Notes: generated by a model from the sequence alone, not told the origin. Positions 43,940 through 53,365 are shown, counted from the first letter of the stretch. The stretch: 64,000 nt of DNA from Thermoanaerobaculales bacterium (GCA_035358815.1 DAOPQC010000008.1:1-64000), one strand, 5' to 3'. Numbers and translations: made by a program.

Positions 43940-45651
43940 GAGCCGTTCCCCTCGGCCATCAGGTCGGACGCCTCCGTAGCCCCCGTCACGTCGCGGATCC
44001 GATCCCAGATCGCGTCGAGGCGCTGATCGAGGAACCCCTCGAAGTCGTCGTGTTTCAGAGGCGACCCATCGTCGGCGTTGATCAGGTGCGAATCCATCAG
44101 CGTCTTGAACGATTTGGGCTTGACGTCCTCCAGGGCCTTCGTGATCTCCTTCAAGTAGTCGGACGGCGCCCGCGCCCCGATCCGCTGGTTGGTCGCGCGG
44201 TCGATCAACGTCCGGTTCAGCACGCAATCCCTGAGGCGGGCGGGCTTGCCGTGCGCATTCGACCAGGCCTGCGGGAAGATGTGGTGGTCGTCGATCTGCT
44301 GGTCGGCGATCATCTTGGCAGTGATCTTCTTCACCGAGTGGAAGTCACGCGACCCGCCGGCGAGCACGAGGGCGATGACCCCTCTGTACAGCGCCCGTTG
44401 GCGCGGTGTCGTGTCGAGAAGGACGCGCGGGTCGAACCGGAATGCGGTGACCGAGTCGGGCGGCTGACCCCCCTCAAACCAGCGGACCAACTCGCCATAG
44501 TCCCTGGCGCACTGCGAGTTTGCGGCGCGTTCGTACTTCTGACCGAAGACCGAGCACCAAAACCACTTGCGCAGCTTCAGTCGGTCCGCACCTTCACGGG
44601 TCGTGCCGAGGGAGGCCGCCCGGGCAAGCGCCGCACCCATGGGGATGAGCATGGAGTAGTAGGGAAGCCACTTCGGGACCAGCACGCCGCAGTCGTCGTT
44701 CAGGATGTCGAGCGCGAGGTCGAGGCCGTCAACGACAATGCCCCACCACTTGTTGATCGCACTCACGTCGAGCGCGAGCACGTCGCTGCGCTTGCAGGCC
44801 GGATGCTCCCGCGTTGTCAAGGCTATCATCTGCAGCAGGTAGTACGGGTCGACCTCGAAGTCAGTGATCTTCTCGCATCGGTTCCTTGCCCCGTCCCAGA
44901 GCTCGCGAAGATTGACGTCCTGCGGCCAGAACCGGGCCGTGAGCAGTTCGAAGACGCTGAGCTTGACTCCGGTGCGGTTCAAGGTCTCGAAGATGGTGCA
45001 CACCGCCTCGGCGCCGGTCGTGTCCGACAACGTCACCACCGGGAACTGGTAGTCGTCAATGGTCTGGATCCAGTCCGTTCCGATCTGCTTCAGCTGCTTG
45101 ATGACGTCGATTGGGTTCTGCTCGTTCTCGAGCCGGGTCGCGACATCGATGGTCCACCCGTTGAAATCACCGTTGCCGCCCTGAAGCACGCTGAGGGGCA
45201 GGATGAGGTCCCGCGCCTGAACCTCCAGCTGCTGCAGCGCGCGGGATCTCTTCGCCTTCTCGCGAAGGTGGAAGATGCACTCCTCGAAGTCGAGGCCGTT
45301 CAGCAGCCCGCGAAGGTCGAGGTAATAGCGGTGATCGCCGACCCCGTAGAAGGCCTGGTACAGCGAGGTCAGGCGCTGTTGCCCGTCAAGCACCAGATAC
45401 GTCGGTTGGTGTTTGTTGAGCGCTGGGGCGCCCTGAAACTCGCGGCAGGCGAAGTAGCTGTGGGTGTTGCGGATCCGAAGCAGGCTGCCGGCGGGGTAGT
45501 TGTGAGCGATCGAGACGATCAGCTCTTGCGTCGCATTGGGATCCCACACGAAGTCCCGCTGGAAGTCCGGCAGCGCCGCGTCGCTGCTGTAGATCAATCC
45601 AAGGAGCTCCTTCAGCTCGCGCGGGTTGGTGTCCTCGAAGATGCTGGGCAT
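43936..45651 (-). CDS. GmrSD-like DUF262/DUF1524 protein
   Basis: 571 residues. The N-terminal DUF262 (GmrS-like) domain has LPDFQRDFVWDP and LVLDGQQRLTSLY, the DGQQR nucleotide-handling motif near residue 90. The C-terminal DUF1524 (GmrD-like HNH) domain has DDHHIFPQAW near 453 and NRTLIDRATNQRIG. GmrSD enzymes cut modified phage DNA in an NTP-dependent way, and related proteins (BrxU, SspE) act within multi-gene defence systems. Both halves look intact. AGGAGC lies before the ATG, and the gene overlaps the methylase start by four bases, so nuclease and methylase are co-produced. Confidence 0.9.
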   Translation of the reverse strand: MPSIFEDTNPRELKELLGLIYSSDAALPDFQRDFVWDPNATQELIVSIAHNYPAGSLLRIRNTHSYFACREFQGAPALNKHQPTYLVLDGQQRLTSLYQAFYGVGDHRYYLDLRGLLNGLDFEECIFHLREKAKRSRALQQLEVQARDLILPLSVLQGGNGDFNGWTIDVATRLENEQNPIDVIKQLKQIGTDWIQTIDDYQFPVVTLSDTTGAEAVCTIFETLNRTGVKLSVFELLTARFWPQDVNLRELWDGARNRCEKITDFEVDPYYLLQMIALTTREHPACKRSDVLALDVSAINKWWGIVVDGLDLALDILNDDCGVLVPKWLPYYSMLIPMGAALARAASLGTTREGADRLKLRKWFWCSVFGQKYERAANSQCARDYGELVRWFEGGQPPDSVTAFRFDPRVLLDTTPRQRALYRGVIALVLAGGSRDFHSVKKITAKMIADQQIDDHHIFPQAWSNAHGKPARLRDCVLNRTLIDRATNQRIGARAPSDYLKEITKALEDVKPKSFKTLMDSHLINADDGSPLKHDDFEGFLDQRLDAIWDRIRDVTGATEASDLMAEGNGS

Positions 45652-45660
45652 GGCGGCTCC

Positions 45661-47271
45661 TCAGGTCGTGGTGTTCGTCAAGTGACGGCCGACGTACGCA
45701 ACGACGATCTTGTCCTTCCTCAGCCTCGTGCTGAAGTGAATCGAAAGGCACTTGTTGGCATCGCCCGCGCCGATTGTGAAGTGCTCCTTGAAGAGCTCCG
45801 ATTTGCCTCGGTAGTCGAAGGTGTACTCGCCTCCCCACTTGTTCCGCGTTTTCTCTGAGATCTTCGACTTGTACTCCATACCGATGTCTCTGAAGTACTC
45901 CTTCCACCCCGTGCCCAAGCGTCCGTCGGCGTCGCGTGCAGCGGCCGCCACGTCAAGCGCCTCGAGGTGCGCCTTTACGCGGTCCGGGAACTCGAAGTTC
46001 CGCGGAACCTCAGCAGCAGAGTCGATTGCGCTCTTCAGAAACTCCAGCTGCCGCAGCGCGCACGCCGCACTCCCAACGATTTCGGCGACAGTCTCGCCCT
46101 TCACCACTTCGGTCGGCGACTCCGCGAAGTCTGAGACGCCAACTCCCACAGCCCGCGAAAGCTCCGCAATGTTGCTCTGGGCAGTCTTGAGGCCAAATTC
46201 GAGCGCCCGGATCTTGTCGTTGCGGGTTTCGAGTTCTGCATCCAGAGCCGCCACTCGCCCAAGGAGGGTCTCGACTTGCGCCTTGGCTTCGTTCAGCAGC
46301 TCGTCCGATGCCTTTTCGCTTTCCTCAACCTGCTTTTGGAGACTCTCCAGCTGGGATTGGTGTTGATTGCGGGCGAGTCTCCTGAACGCTGCAAGGGCTG
46401 GAGGATCGCTGACCGAGACTACCGCGCGCTCCGCCAGGCGGCCGAAGAGAAAGTCAGCGAACTCAGTGGGCATCAGCTTCTTTGCCCGCATGGTTTCGCC
46501 GAGGAACTGCGGGTGATCGTAGGGATCATCGGTAGGCCAGAAGTTCGGCGAGAACACGCGTACGGCGTCCGGCTCGAGGCTGAAGTTCGGGCCGAGGTAC
46601 TGGTTGATGACCTTCAGCGTCAGTCCATCGCGAAGGGCGACCACCTTGGCTGTTCCGGCGAGTCTCAGGGCGAGGTCTTTCGGCTTCACGGCGTAGTGGC
46701 GGCCGTTGTCTACCGTGGGAGACAGGAGGACCAATGCGACCTTGCGCCCGGGCCCATAGAGGTTCTCTGTGCAGAAGTCGTCGACATCGTGGACGGTGAT
46801 GGTCTTTTCGGTGAGCGGGAGCTCGGTGCCGCCGCTGATGCACTGCCAGTGTGGGTTCCCCAGGAGGTCCGGAATCAGCCGCGGCCTTCCCGGGCGAAGG
46901 TCTCTCGGGACGGCGCTGTAGTCGTCCGACTCCACGCCCAGCGTGAACTGGAAGTCGAGCTTCCCCTCGGCAAATGCAAGGTCGCAAAGAGTCGTCCAGT
47001 TGAAATGGCCACCGTCTGCGGCCGGGTGAGTCCAGTAGACGGCGCGGTGAAACTCACCGGACTCCAGGCGCGACTCCTTCATTTGAAAGGGCTGGTCACG
47101 GCGGCGGGTGATCTCCATGACCTCGACGGGCGCCGGCGCGGTTTCTCTGACATGGTCGTAGTGGCTCCGGATCCACGCTCTGACCGAAGCCATCACCTCG
47201 TCAGCCACGGCCTGCTGCGGGCGGCCAGTATCGGGCTCGATCCTGAACTGAGTCTTGTAGAGAGGCCTCAC
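45661..47271 (-). CDS. Unknown coiled-coil protein of the defence operon
   Basis: 536 residues from a GTG with GGGAGG upstream. Residues ~1-290 are alpha/beta with no recognised domain (NWTTLCDLAFAEGKLDFQFT, LVLLSPTVDNGRHYAVKP). Residues ~300-378 form a clear coiled coil (LESLQKQVEESEKASDELLN). The last ~90 residues (GGEYTFDYRGKSELFKEHFT, LSIHFSTRLRKDKIVVAYVG) look like a compact beta-rich domain, perhaps an effector or nucleic-acid-binding part. The next gene starts 9 bp after its stop. I do not recognise the family. The position between a nuclease gene and a decayed methylase makes it a defence candidate. Confidence 0.8.
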   Translation of the reverse strand: MRPLYKTQFRIEPDTGRPQQAVADEVMASVRAWIRSHYDHVRETAPAPVEVMEITRRRDQPFQMKESRLESGEFHRAVYWTHPAADGGHFNWTTLCDLAFAEGKLDFQFTLGVESDDYSAVPRDLRPGRPRLIPDLLGNPHWQCISGGTELPLTEKTITVHDVDDFCTENLYGPGRKVALVLLSPTVDNGRHYAVKPKDLALRLAGTAKVVALRDGLTLKVINQYLGPNFSLEPDAVRVFSPNFWPTDDPYDHPQFLGETMRAKKLMPTEFADFLFGRLAERAVVSVSDPPALAAFRRLARNQHQSQLESLQKQVEESEKASDELLNEAKAQVETLLGRVAALDAELETRNDKIRALEFGLKTAQSNIAELSRAVGVGVSDFAESPTEVVKGETVAEIVGSAACALRQLEFLKSAIDSAAEVPRNFEFPDRVKAHLEALDVAAAARDADGRLGTGWKEYFRDIGMEYKSKISEKTRNKWGGEYTFDYRGKSELFKEHFTIGAGDANKCLSIHFSTRLRKDKIVVAYVGRHLTNTTT

Positions 47272-47357
47272 TTCACTTCCTCCCAGACATCGAGCCAGCG
47301 TTGACCCCGCCGGCCGGCGCGTCCGCCCCCATGAGCCGCCCGGGGAGGGAGCTCATT

Positions 47358-47468
47358 CTATGGCTCCTTCCGACAAGCCATAGGGCCATCCCATAACCAG
47401 TTTGTCTGCAGTCTCTTGCAGAGATCCGGCACACCTCTATGGCTCATTCCTATGGCTCCCTATGGCTC
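47358..47468. repeat. CTATGGCTC short repeats
   Basis: Four direct copies of CTATGGCTC at 47358, 47437, 47450 and 47460, and an inverted copy AGCCATAG at 47376-47383. They lie exactly where the DUF1156 remnant breaks off, so slippage or recombination here may have caused the deletion. Confidence 0.7.
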
Positions 47469-47598
47469 TTGATACCGGCCGCCGCGCCCACCACAGGTGC
47501 AGCGTGCTCGGGTGCCCGTGGCGGATCGCCCTTCCCCGCATCGACGCCTGGTTAATGGCATCGAGCGGGAGCGTCAGCTCTAACAGGGTCCTCATCAT
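47437..47598 (-). pseudogene. N-terminal remnant of a second DUF1156 methylase
   Basis: A 53-codon minus-strand frame: LLELTLPLDAINQASM, then RAIRHGHPSTLHLWWARRPV, then a break into repeats and a TAG at 47437. This is the canonical DUF1156 start, which the intact methylase at 41270-43939 lacks. It begins 4 bp after the OLD-like gene stop, the usual operon position. Everything after residue ~41 (SAM motif and DPPY) is gone. It is therefore a relic of a former or replaced methylase. Confidence 0.85.
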
Positions 47599-47602
47599 CA
47601 CC

Positions 47603-49315
47603 TCACTGATTCCGCGGCCTCGCGCTCTCCGCCGCAGTCGCTATCTCGTCCAGGACCTGAACAACTTCATCCTCTAGGTCTGATGGGTCCACGAATGGCG
47701 CCAGCGTGTGATAGTCGGTCTTTCCCATCAGGTTGGGCAGGTTTAGTTTTTTGTAGAAACGCTTGAACAGCGGATCGAGAAAATCGTCGCTCGTCTTGAT
47801 GTCTTCCCCCCAAGGAGAGGGCTTTCCAAGGTCTGCAAGTGCGGTCTCGATCTCGGCGATAGCTTCCGTCATCGCGACGCGCCAGGCACCCCCGAAGAGG
47901 TTGCCAAGCTGAGCGCAACCCTGCGCTTCGGCAAAGGCGAGCAGAGTCTTGCGCTGCGCTATGTAGCTCTCGATCTCGCGCCTTTGCCACATCATCTGCT
48001 TCAGGTTTGGGTCCACAGGTGGGGCCTGATCGAGACGGTCATAGAGAGCAACGCCAACGAGGTCTTGCTTGGCCTCGCGTAGACCGTAGAAGTGATCCTG
48101 TGCCTTTCGTGGCTGGTTACCGACGTAGTGTACGAACGGTCGCTGCAGGGCCGCAGCCGCGCGGTGATTTGTAGACAATGCCAGTTCGAGGAGGATCGCC
48201 AGGTCGGTGGATCCCTCGAGGTACAGCACCCATCCAACTACTTCGGCCTGCGCATACTGGTCGTGACCAATATCTTTCAGCGCCTTGAGGACTTGGCTCC
48301 CGCGATCGTCAATCCTGTGAGGACTGCCGATGAAGGCAACGACGGTGTCACGATCGGCGGCCTCGTTCAAAATGACTTCGGAGTGACTTGCAGCGATGAT
48401 CTGGCTCCCACTTTTCGCGGCTGCCGCCATCAGCACGTGGTAGATCTGACGCTGTCGTAACACTTCGAGATGGGCATCTGGCTCGTCGAGTAGAAGCACG
48501 GCGCCGGGGTTAGCCGCCATGTGCGCAAGCAGAAGCAGCGTCTGTTGCTGTCCTCTTCCGCTTGCAGATAGGTCGAGCTTTACGCCGCCGAGGGTGCGAA
48601 AGGACATTACAATCTGGCCGCGTTCCTTGAGGTAGCTGGGATCGTCAAGAGTGACGCCGAACAGCTCCCTGATCTGGTCCACGATTCGCAGCCACGACGC
48701 CTTATCCCGCGTAAGGACTTGCCAGCAGATGTTGCGCAGGACTTCGGCTGTACGACCCTCACCAAGGCGAACGTTTATGGAACCTTCGTCCAATCGGTCC
48801 TCGCTGGAGGCCAGCCCCGACATTGGCGGCAGGTATGCCAGCTTCACCGCAGCGGCGGCGGCCGGCACTTCCAGGCGAGTCCCATCTCCACCGACGCGCG
48901 ACCGGCAATAGAACGACTCCTCGTTCGCATAGTCGAACTCGAGGCTGGTCTTCCAAGTCTGTGCTTCGTCGATGCCTTCGCAGTCGATCTCGATGAGCAC
49001 ATTCCGGGTTTTCGTCCGGTCGCCCTCTCGATATCCTTCCCGCACGTGCAGGTCGCGCCACAACAAGTTGGCCGCAGGAACCGGTACGGCAATTAAGTCG
49101 CGCCGGTTGATGGTGACGCCCGCTCGCTCCTTTGGGACATTGCCGGCGCCGCGCTTCTCCACCCAGCGTCGCACCCCAGCGTTCCACAGGGCGAGCGCTT
49201 GAAGAGCCGAACTCTTCCCAGAGTTGTTGGGTCCCACGAATACGACACGCTCGCCAAGCTCAATCTCGATCTGATTGAAAAGCTTGAAGTTGCGGATGAT
49301 GACCTTGGTCAGCAT
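47603..49315 (-). CDS. OLD-like ATPase with TOPRIM-type C-terminal half
   Basis: 570 residues from an ATG with AAGGAGG. It begins like SMC/RecF-type ATPases, VIIRNFKLFNQIEIELGE, with Walker A FVGPNNSGKSSALQAL near 30, a signature-like SGRGQQQTLLLLAHM, Walker B AVLLLDEPDAHLEV near 275 and a His-switch ASHSEVI. The C-terminal half has LYLEGSTDLAILLELA and MMWQRREIESYIAQ, as in OLD-family ATPase-TOPRIM nucleases, although the Asp pair (LYDRLD) is not a perfect DxD. OLD proteins protect against phage, for example P2 OLD, GajA and PARIS AriA. It is located between the helicase and the methylase remnant. Confidence 0.85.
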   Translation of the reverse strand: MLTKVIIRNFKLFNQIEIELGERVVFVGPNNSGKSSALQALALWNAGVRRWVEKRGAGNVPKERAGVTINRRDLIAVPVPAANLLWRDLHVREGYREGDRTKTRNVLIEIDCEGIDEAQTWKTSLEFDYANEESFYCRSRVGGDGTRLEVPAAAAAVKLAYLPPMSGLASSEDRLDEGSINVRLGEGRTAEVLRNICWQVLTRDKASWLRIVDQIRELFGVTLDDPSYLKERGQIVMSFRTLGGVKLDLSASGRGQQQTLLLLAHMAANPGAVLLLDEPDAHLEVLRQRQIYHVLMAAAAKSGSQIIAASHSEVILNEAADRDTVVAFIGSPHRIDDRGSQVLKALKDIGHDQYAQAEVVGWVLYLEGSTDLAILLELALSTNHRAAAALQRPFVHYVGNQPRKAQDHFYGLREAKQDLVGVALYDRLDQAPPVDPNLKQMMWQRREIESYIAQRKTLLAFAEAQGCAQLGNLFGGAWRVAMTEAIAEIETALADLGKPSPWGEDIKTSDDFLDPLFKRFYKKLNLPNLMGKTDYHTLAPFVDPSDLEDEVVQVLDEIATAAESARPRNQ

Positions 49316-49435
49316 GTCTTTCGCCTCCTTTGGACCGAGTCAGTTTTCAGCAAACCCCCTACCTCGGTCTGTGGCTCCATACGATTCCTCAATCCTGAGC
49401 CTAAGCCGCACTTCGGCCAAGTCGAATAGGTGTAC

Positions 49436-49633
49436 CTATCCCTCGCCGTAGTCCTTCTTCAGTCTGCCGATACTCTTGTCACTCCTCGCGTCTCCTCCAC
49501 CTGGGTTGACGATCTTCACGGAGCCCTTTGGAAGTCCATGGGTTCGCTCGATACTTCTCTCGAGCGGTCCAACTTTTCCGTCTTGGCGAGCGTCCCGCTG
49601 ACGGCGAGGTGGGTCGATTCTCTTCTTTGTCAT
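49436..49633 (-). CDS. Small basic 65-residue protein
   Basis: The ATG at 49633 is preceded by AAAGGA at 7 bases. The product is highly charged with a Pro/Gly-rich middle (GLPKGSVKIVNPGGGDARSD) and the C-terminus IGRLKKDYG. This looks like a conserved small-protein pattern rather than random sequence, but the family is unknown. It lies between the helicase and the OLD-like ATPase in the same direction, so it is probably a cotranscribed accessory or regulator. The other ~250 bp of this gap show no gene. Confidence 0.55.
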   Translation of the reverse strand: MTKKRIDPPRRQRDARQDGKVGPLERSIERTHGLPKGSVKIVNPGGGDARSDKSIGRLKKDYGEG

Positions 49634-49762
49634 TTGTCATTCCTTTCTGCACTAGTGCCGGGGATGTTTATCGCACATGTCCTAAACGTAAACGAAGAGT
49701 TCAAAGCGAAGCTCCGAACCCGAACTTCTGAGTGAGCTGATAAATGGGTAGTCGGTGGGGGG

Positions 49763-52700
49763 TCACTCAGGCGGTCCTCCGTGGCGCAGAAGGCTGCTGA
49801 GGTTGAACGACGACGAGTCCTGGGCGAATCCGGGCTGTCCGTAGTCGAACTCGCGGACGTAGACCACACGCTCGGGCCGGTCGTCCCGGACGAGCACCAC
49901 CGCCAGCCGGAACTGCTGCGGCACGTTGTTGGCCTTGCGGATCTCGTTGGTGGTCAGGGTGACCTGAGTCGCGACGTGAGCGCGCCCCTTGACCTCGACG
50001 AAGACCAGCGTGCCGTCCGGCGTTTTCGACTCGATGTCGTAGCCGAGGCCCTTGGTGGCGCTGACGTCCGCCGGCTCGCGGCCGAGCAATCTCTCGGTCT
50101 CCATCACCGCCCGCATGGCGATCAGCTCGATGCGTTTGCGGGCTTCGGCGTCCACGCCGTCGTCCTCCGACAGCGCGGTGCGGCCGTGGAGCTTCTCCAG
50201 CATGCCGCGAGGCACTACGAGCGCTCCGCCCTTCACCGTCGGTGCGCCCGCGAAAATGTGGCGCTCGATCTGGAGCTCGTCGAGCCGCGCGCGCAGGCGG
50301 TCGGCGAGGCGGTCGGCACGCTCCTGGGCGACGTCGGCGGGGAGCCGGGTGTCGTGGCCTGCCCGCTCCTTCTCCTTGAGATCCTGGGCGCGGCGGTCCC
50401 AGTAGTTGATCTCCTTGGTCAGGCGGGCCTTCACTTCGCGCTCCACCTTGTCGATTTGCCGGAGGCGCTCGGTCCTGACCTCCTCGAGGTGGTTGGGCAC
50501 AATGCCGGCGACGGCGAAGCTCGTGACGTCCCGGTCCCAGTCGCGCTTGAGCCAGGTCGCATCCAGCTCGGACTCGAGCACACCGTGGTCGACGTCAGTA
50601 GCCGGCCGGTAGTCGAGGTAGGGCGCTGCCCCGGCGTTGCGGTACTGGCCGTCCGCATCGACCTCCACGAACTCGAGGCGCTTGGAGATGGTGAGGGGCT
50701 CTCCTCGCCGGCCCCGGCGGCCGTCCTGGATGGTGTGCTCCAGGTAGAAGAGCAGGCGCGGTGACTCCGATGGATCGTCCTTGTCGACTAGGACCGCACC
50801 GCGCTTCAGCAGATCCGCGTGCTGCTCGAGGAGGAGGTCGATGACGGCGTCGAGGAGGGGGTTGCCCGGGCAGATCAGCTCCGCGCGGGGCTGCTCGTCG
50901 ACCCTGTCCTTCTCGAAGCAGATGCGCTCGTAGCGCCTGAGCACCGGGGCGCCCATCCCGATGTGACGGTCGCGATCTCTCACGGCGGCAGGTACGTGGG
51001 TGATCTCCCAGCGGCCCTCCTCGCGGCGGTGGACCTTGCCACCCAGGCGAGGGAAGGCGTCGAGGAAGAAGGCCTGGATGAAGTGCGGCTGGAGCCGGCG
51101 CGCGTAGGCGCGCTCCATTTCCTCCCGGATGTTCTGTATGCGCGTGGTGTCCATGGCGTCGCTGACGAGGGCCCGCTCGTCCAGCACCTGCTGGATGCGC
51201 TCCCGGTCGACAGCACCGTCGGCCTTCTGGTTGATCCGCGCCCGGACCACCGGGTCGTCCCCGTAGCGGATCGCCTCCATGAGGAGCTCGCGCAGGGCCT
51301 TCTGGTCGAAGAGCCGGCCGAGGACGTCGTAGACCTTGCCGCCGAGCGCCTCACGCTCCGCCTCGAGCTTGACGAGAAGGCGGGCGTAGACGTCACCCTC
51401 GCGCGTGTCCTTGGCGATGAGGTTCCAGAGGTGGCACACCTCGCGCTGCCCGATGCGGTGGATCCGCCCGAAGCGCTGCTCGAGGCGGTTTGGGTTCCAG
51501 GGCAGGTCGTAGTTGATCATCAGGTGGGCGCGCTGGAGGTTGATGCCCTCACCCGCGGCGTCGTTGGCGATGAGGATCAGCACCTCGGGATCGTTCATGA
51601 AGGCGTGGACGATGCGGCGCCGCTCCTCGCGGGTGACCGAGCCGTGGATCTCGACCACTGCCTCGGCGCGGCCGAGGCGGTTGCGGACGCGGCGGGTGAG
51701 GTAGGTCAGGGTGTCCCTGAACTCGCTGAACACCACGAGCTTCCGGCGGTTGCCGTGCTCGTCGGTCATCAGCGGGTCGTCGAGGATGGAGTCCAGCTGG
51801 TTCCACTTGGCGTCCTGGCCGGAGCGCACCATGTCGCGCGCCAGCTCCTCGAGACGTCGAAGGGTCTCGATCTCCTTTTCGAGCTCCTCGATGGTCGCGG
51901 CGGCGGTGGCGTTGTCGACCAGCCGCTGCTCGAGCTCCTCGCGTTCGTCCTGCGGGGCCTCGTCGTAGGCGTCGTCCAGGGTCTCCTCGTCGAGCGCGTC
52001 GAGGACGGAGTCGCCCCACTTCAGCCTGGTTTCGCCTCCGCGCAGGAGAATGCGTTGTTCCGCCAGGCGGCTCTCGAGGCGCTCGCGGCGGCGCACGAGC
52101 GAGCGGAAGATGGCCTCCGGCGAGGAGGCCAGCCGGCGCTGCAGGGTCATGAGGGCGAAGCCGACGTTCACGGCGCGGCGCCCCTCGCCGTCGTCCACAA
52201 AGCGCTCCGCTCGGTTCATTTCCTCGCGGACGTACGCGGTGACCTCGGCATAGAGGTGGGCCTCGGCGGGGGATAGCTGGTACTGGGCGGTGTGGGAGCG
52301 CCGCTCGGTGAAGAGCGGCGAGCCGTCGAAGCGGAGGAGGTCCTCCTTGACCAGCCGCCGCATGAGGTCGGATGGGTCGGCGGTGTGGACGCCGTCCCGG
52401 AACTTTCCCTCGAAGCGATCGCCGTCGAGGAGGGCGAGGAAGATCTGGAAGTCCTCCTCCTTGCCGCTGTGGGGAGTCGCGGTCATGAGCAGGAGGTTGC
52501 GGCAGTGTCCACCGAGGACTTGGCCGAGGCGATAGCGCTTGGTGAGCTTGATTTCGTTTCCGAAGTAGTGCCCGCTCATCCGGTGGGCCTCGTCGCAGAT
52601 CACGAGGTCCCAGTCCTGTGCCGCCTTGAACTTCTCCTGGATTTCCTCGTTGCGGGAAAGCTGGTCCATGCGGGCGATGAGGTAGCTGTTGTGCTCGAAG

Positions 52701-53281
52701 GGATTGGCGGTTCGTGCCGCGTGAATCATGTCGCTGGTCAGGATCTCGAAGGTGAGCCCGAACTTCTCGGAAAGCTCGTCCTGCCACTGGTCGGTGAGCG
52801 AACCGGGCGTAACGATGAGGCAGCGGTCCAGATCGCCACGGATCTTGAGCTCTTTGATGAACAGGCCCGCCATGATGGTTTTGCCAGCGCCGGGGTCATC
52901 GGCGAGGAGGAAACGCATGGGCTGGCGGGGCAGCATCTCCTCGTAGACCGCCGAGATCTGGTGCGGCAGCGGCTCGATGATGCTGGTTGTGATCGCGACA
53001 TAGGGATCGAAGAGCCACGCGAGGTTGATGCGGTATGCCTCGGAGACGAGGCGGAGGAGCTCGCCGTCGCCGTCGAAGGACCATGGCCGGCCGGCCTCGA
53101 CGAGCGCCAGCGACTGCTCGTCGTCGCGCAGGAGAAGCCGCTCCCCGAGCTTGCCGTTCGAGTCGCGATAGGTCACCTCGGCGACCTGCTCGCCGTGCCA
53201 ACGAACGTCAAGGACGGTGACGGCGCCGCCGGGCGTGATGCCGGTGACTCGTGCGTCGCGGGTGAGGTCCTCGAGCTTCAA
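49763..53281 (-). CDS. SNF2-type helicase with C-terminal DUF3883 domain
   Basis: 1,172 residues from a TTG at 53281 preceded by AGGAG. Superfamily 2 motifs: ADDPGAGKTIMAGLF (Walker A, ~128), VICDEAHRMSG (DEAH, ~227), LMTATPHSGKEEDF, VFSEFRDTLTYL, GEGINLQRAHLMINYDLPWN and QRFGRIHRIGQ (motif VI, ~605). The C-terminus (~1050-1140) is a DUF3883 domain (KGLGYDIESKTPDGTLVFVE then VKGR), a PD-(D/E)XK-like fold. This resembles DrmD of class 1 DISARM. It moves along DNA and probably couples recognition of foreign DNA to other subunits. A sigma-54 promoter lies 69 bp upstream. Confidence 0.93.
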   Translation of the reverse strand: MKLEDLTRDARVTGITPGGAVTVLDVRWHGEQVAEVTYRDSNGKLGERLLLRDDEQSLALVEAGRPWSFDGDGELLRLVSEAYRINLAWLFDPYVAITTSIIEPLPHQISAVYEEMLPRQPMRFLLADDPGAGKTIMAGLFIKELKIRGDLDRCLIVTPGSLTDQWQDELSEKFGLTFEILTSDMIHAARTANPFEHNSYLIARMDQLSRNEEIQEKFKAAQDWDLVICDEAHRMSGHYFGNEIKLTKRYRLGQVLGGHCRNLLLMTATPHSGKEEDFQIFLALLDGDRFEGKFRDGVHTADPSDLMRRLVKEDLLRFDGSPLFTERRSHTAQYQLSPAEAHLYAEVTAYVREEMNRAERFVDDGEGRRAVNVGFALMTLQRRLASSPEAIFRSLVRRRERLESRLAEQRILLRGGETRLKWGDSVLDALDEETLDDAYDEAPQDEREELEQRLVDNATAAATIEELEKEIETLRRLEELARDMVRSGQDAKWNQLDSILDDPLMTDEHGNRRKLVVFSEFRDTLTYLTRRVRNRLGRAEAVVEIHGSVTREERRRIVHAFMNDPEVLILIANDAAGEGINLQRAHLMINYDLPWNPNRLEQRFGRIHRIGQREVCHLWNLIAKDTREGDVYARLLVKLEAEREALGGKVYDVLGRLFDQKALRELLMEAIRYGDDPVVRARINQKADGAVDRERIQQVLDERALVSDAMDTTRIQNIREEMERAYARRLQPHFIQAFFLDAFPRLGGKVHRREEGRWEITHVPAAVRDRDRHIGMGAPVLRRYERICFEKDRVDEQPRAELICPGNPLLDAVIDLLLEQHADLLKRGAVLVDKDDPSESPRLLFYLEHTIQDGRRGRRGEPLTISKRLEFVEVDADGQYRNAGAAPYLDYRPATDVDHGVLESELDATWLKRDWDRDVTSFAVAGIVPNHLEEVRTERLRQIDKVEREVKARLTKEINYWDRRAQDLKEKERAGHDTRLPADVAQERADRLADRLRARLDELQIERHIFAGAPTVKGGALVVPRGMLEKLHGRTALSEDDGVDAEARKRIELIAMRAVMETERLLGREPADVSATKGLGYDIESKTPDGTLVFVEVKGRAHVATQVTLTTNEIRKANNVPQQFRLAVVLVRDDRPERVVYVREFDYGQPGFAQDSSSFNLSSLLRHGGPPE

Positions 53282-53349
53282 CGGGCAACTCCTGAGATCG
53301 TGTTCAATCCGCGCTCGCTGCTGACAGGCGCCTTTCTGCAGAAGGCCAC

Positions 53350-53365
53350 TGCACTCTCCATGCCA
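53350..53365 (-). promoter_or_regulatory. Sigma-54 (-24/-12) promoter of the defence operon
   Basis: Minus-strand TGGCATGGAGAGTGCA, with GG and GC separated by exactly 10 bases and close to consensus TGGCACG-N4-TTGCA. It starts 2 bp beyond the stop of the sigma-54 activator gene and lies 69 bp before the helicase start, giving a ~60-base leader. Sigma-54 promoters need an activator with an intact GAFTGA loop, and the adjacent gene encodes one. Confidence 0.8.
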
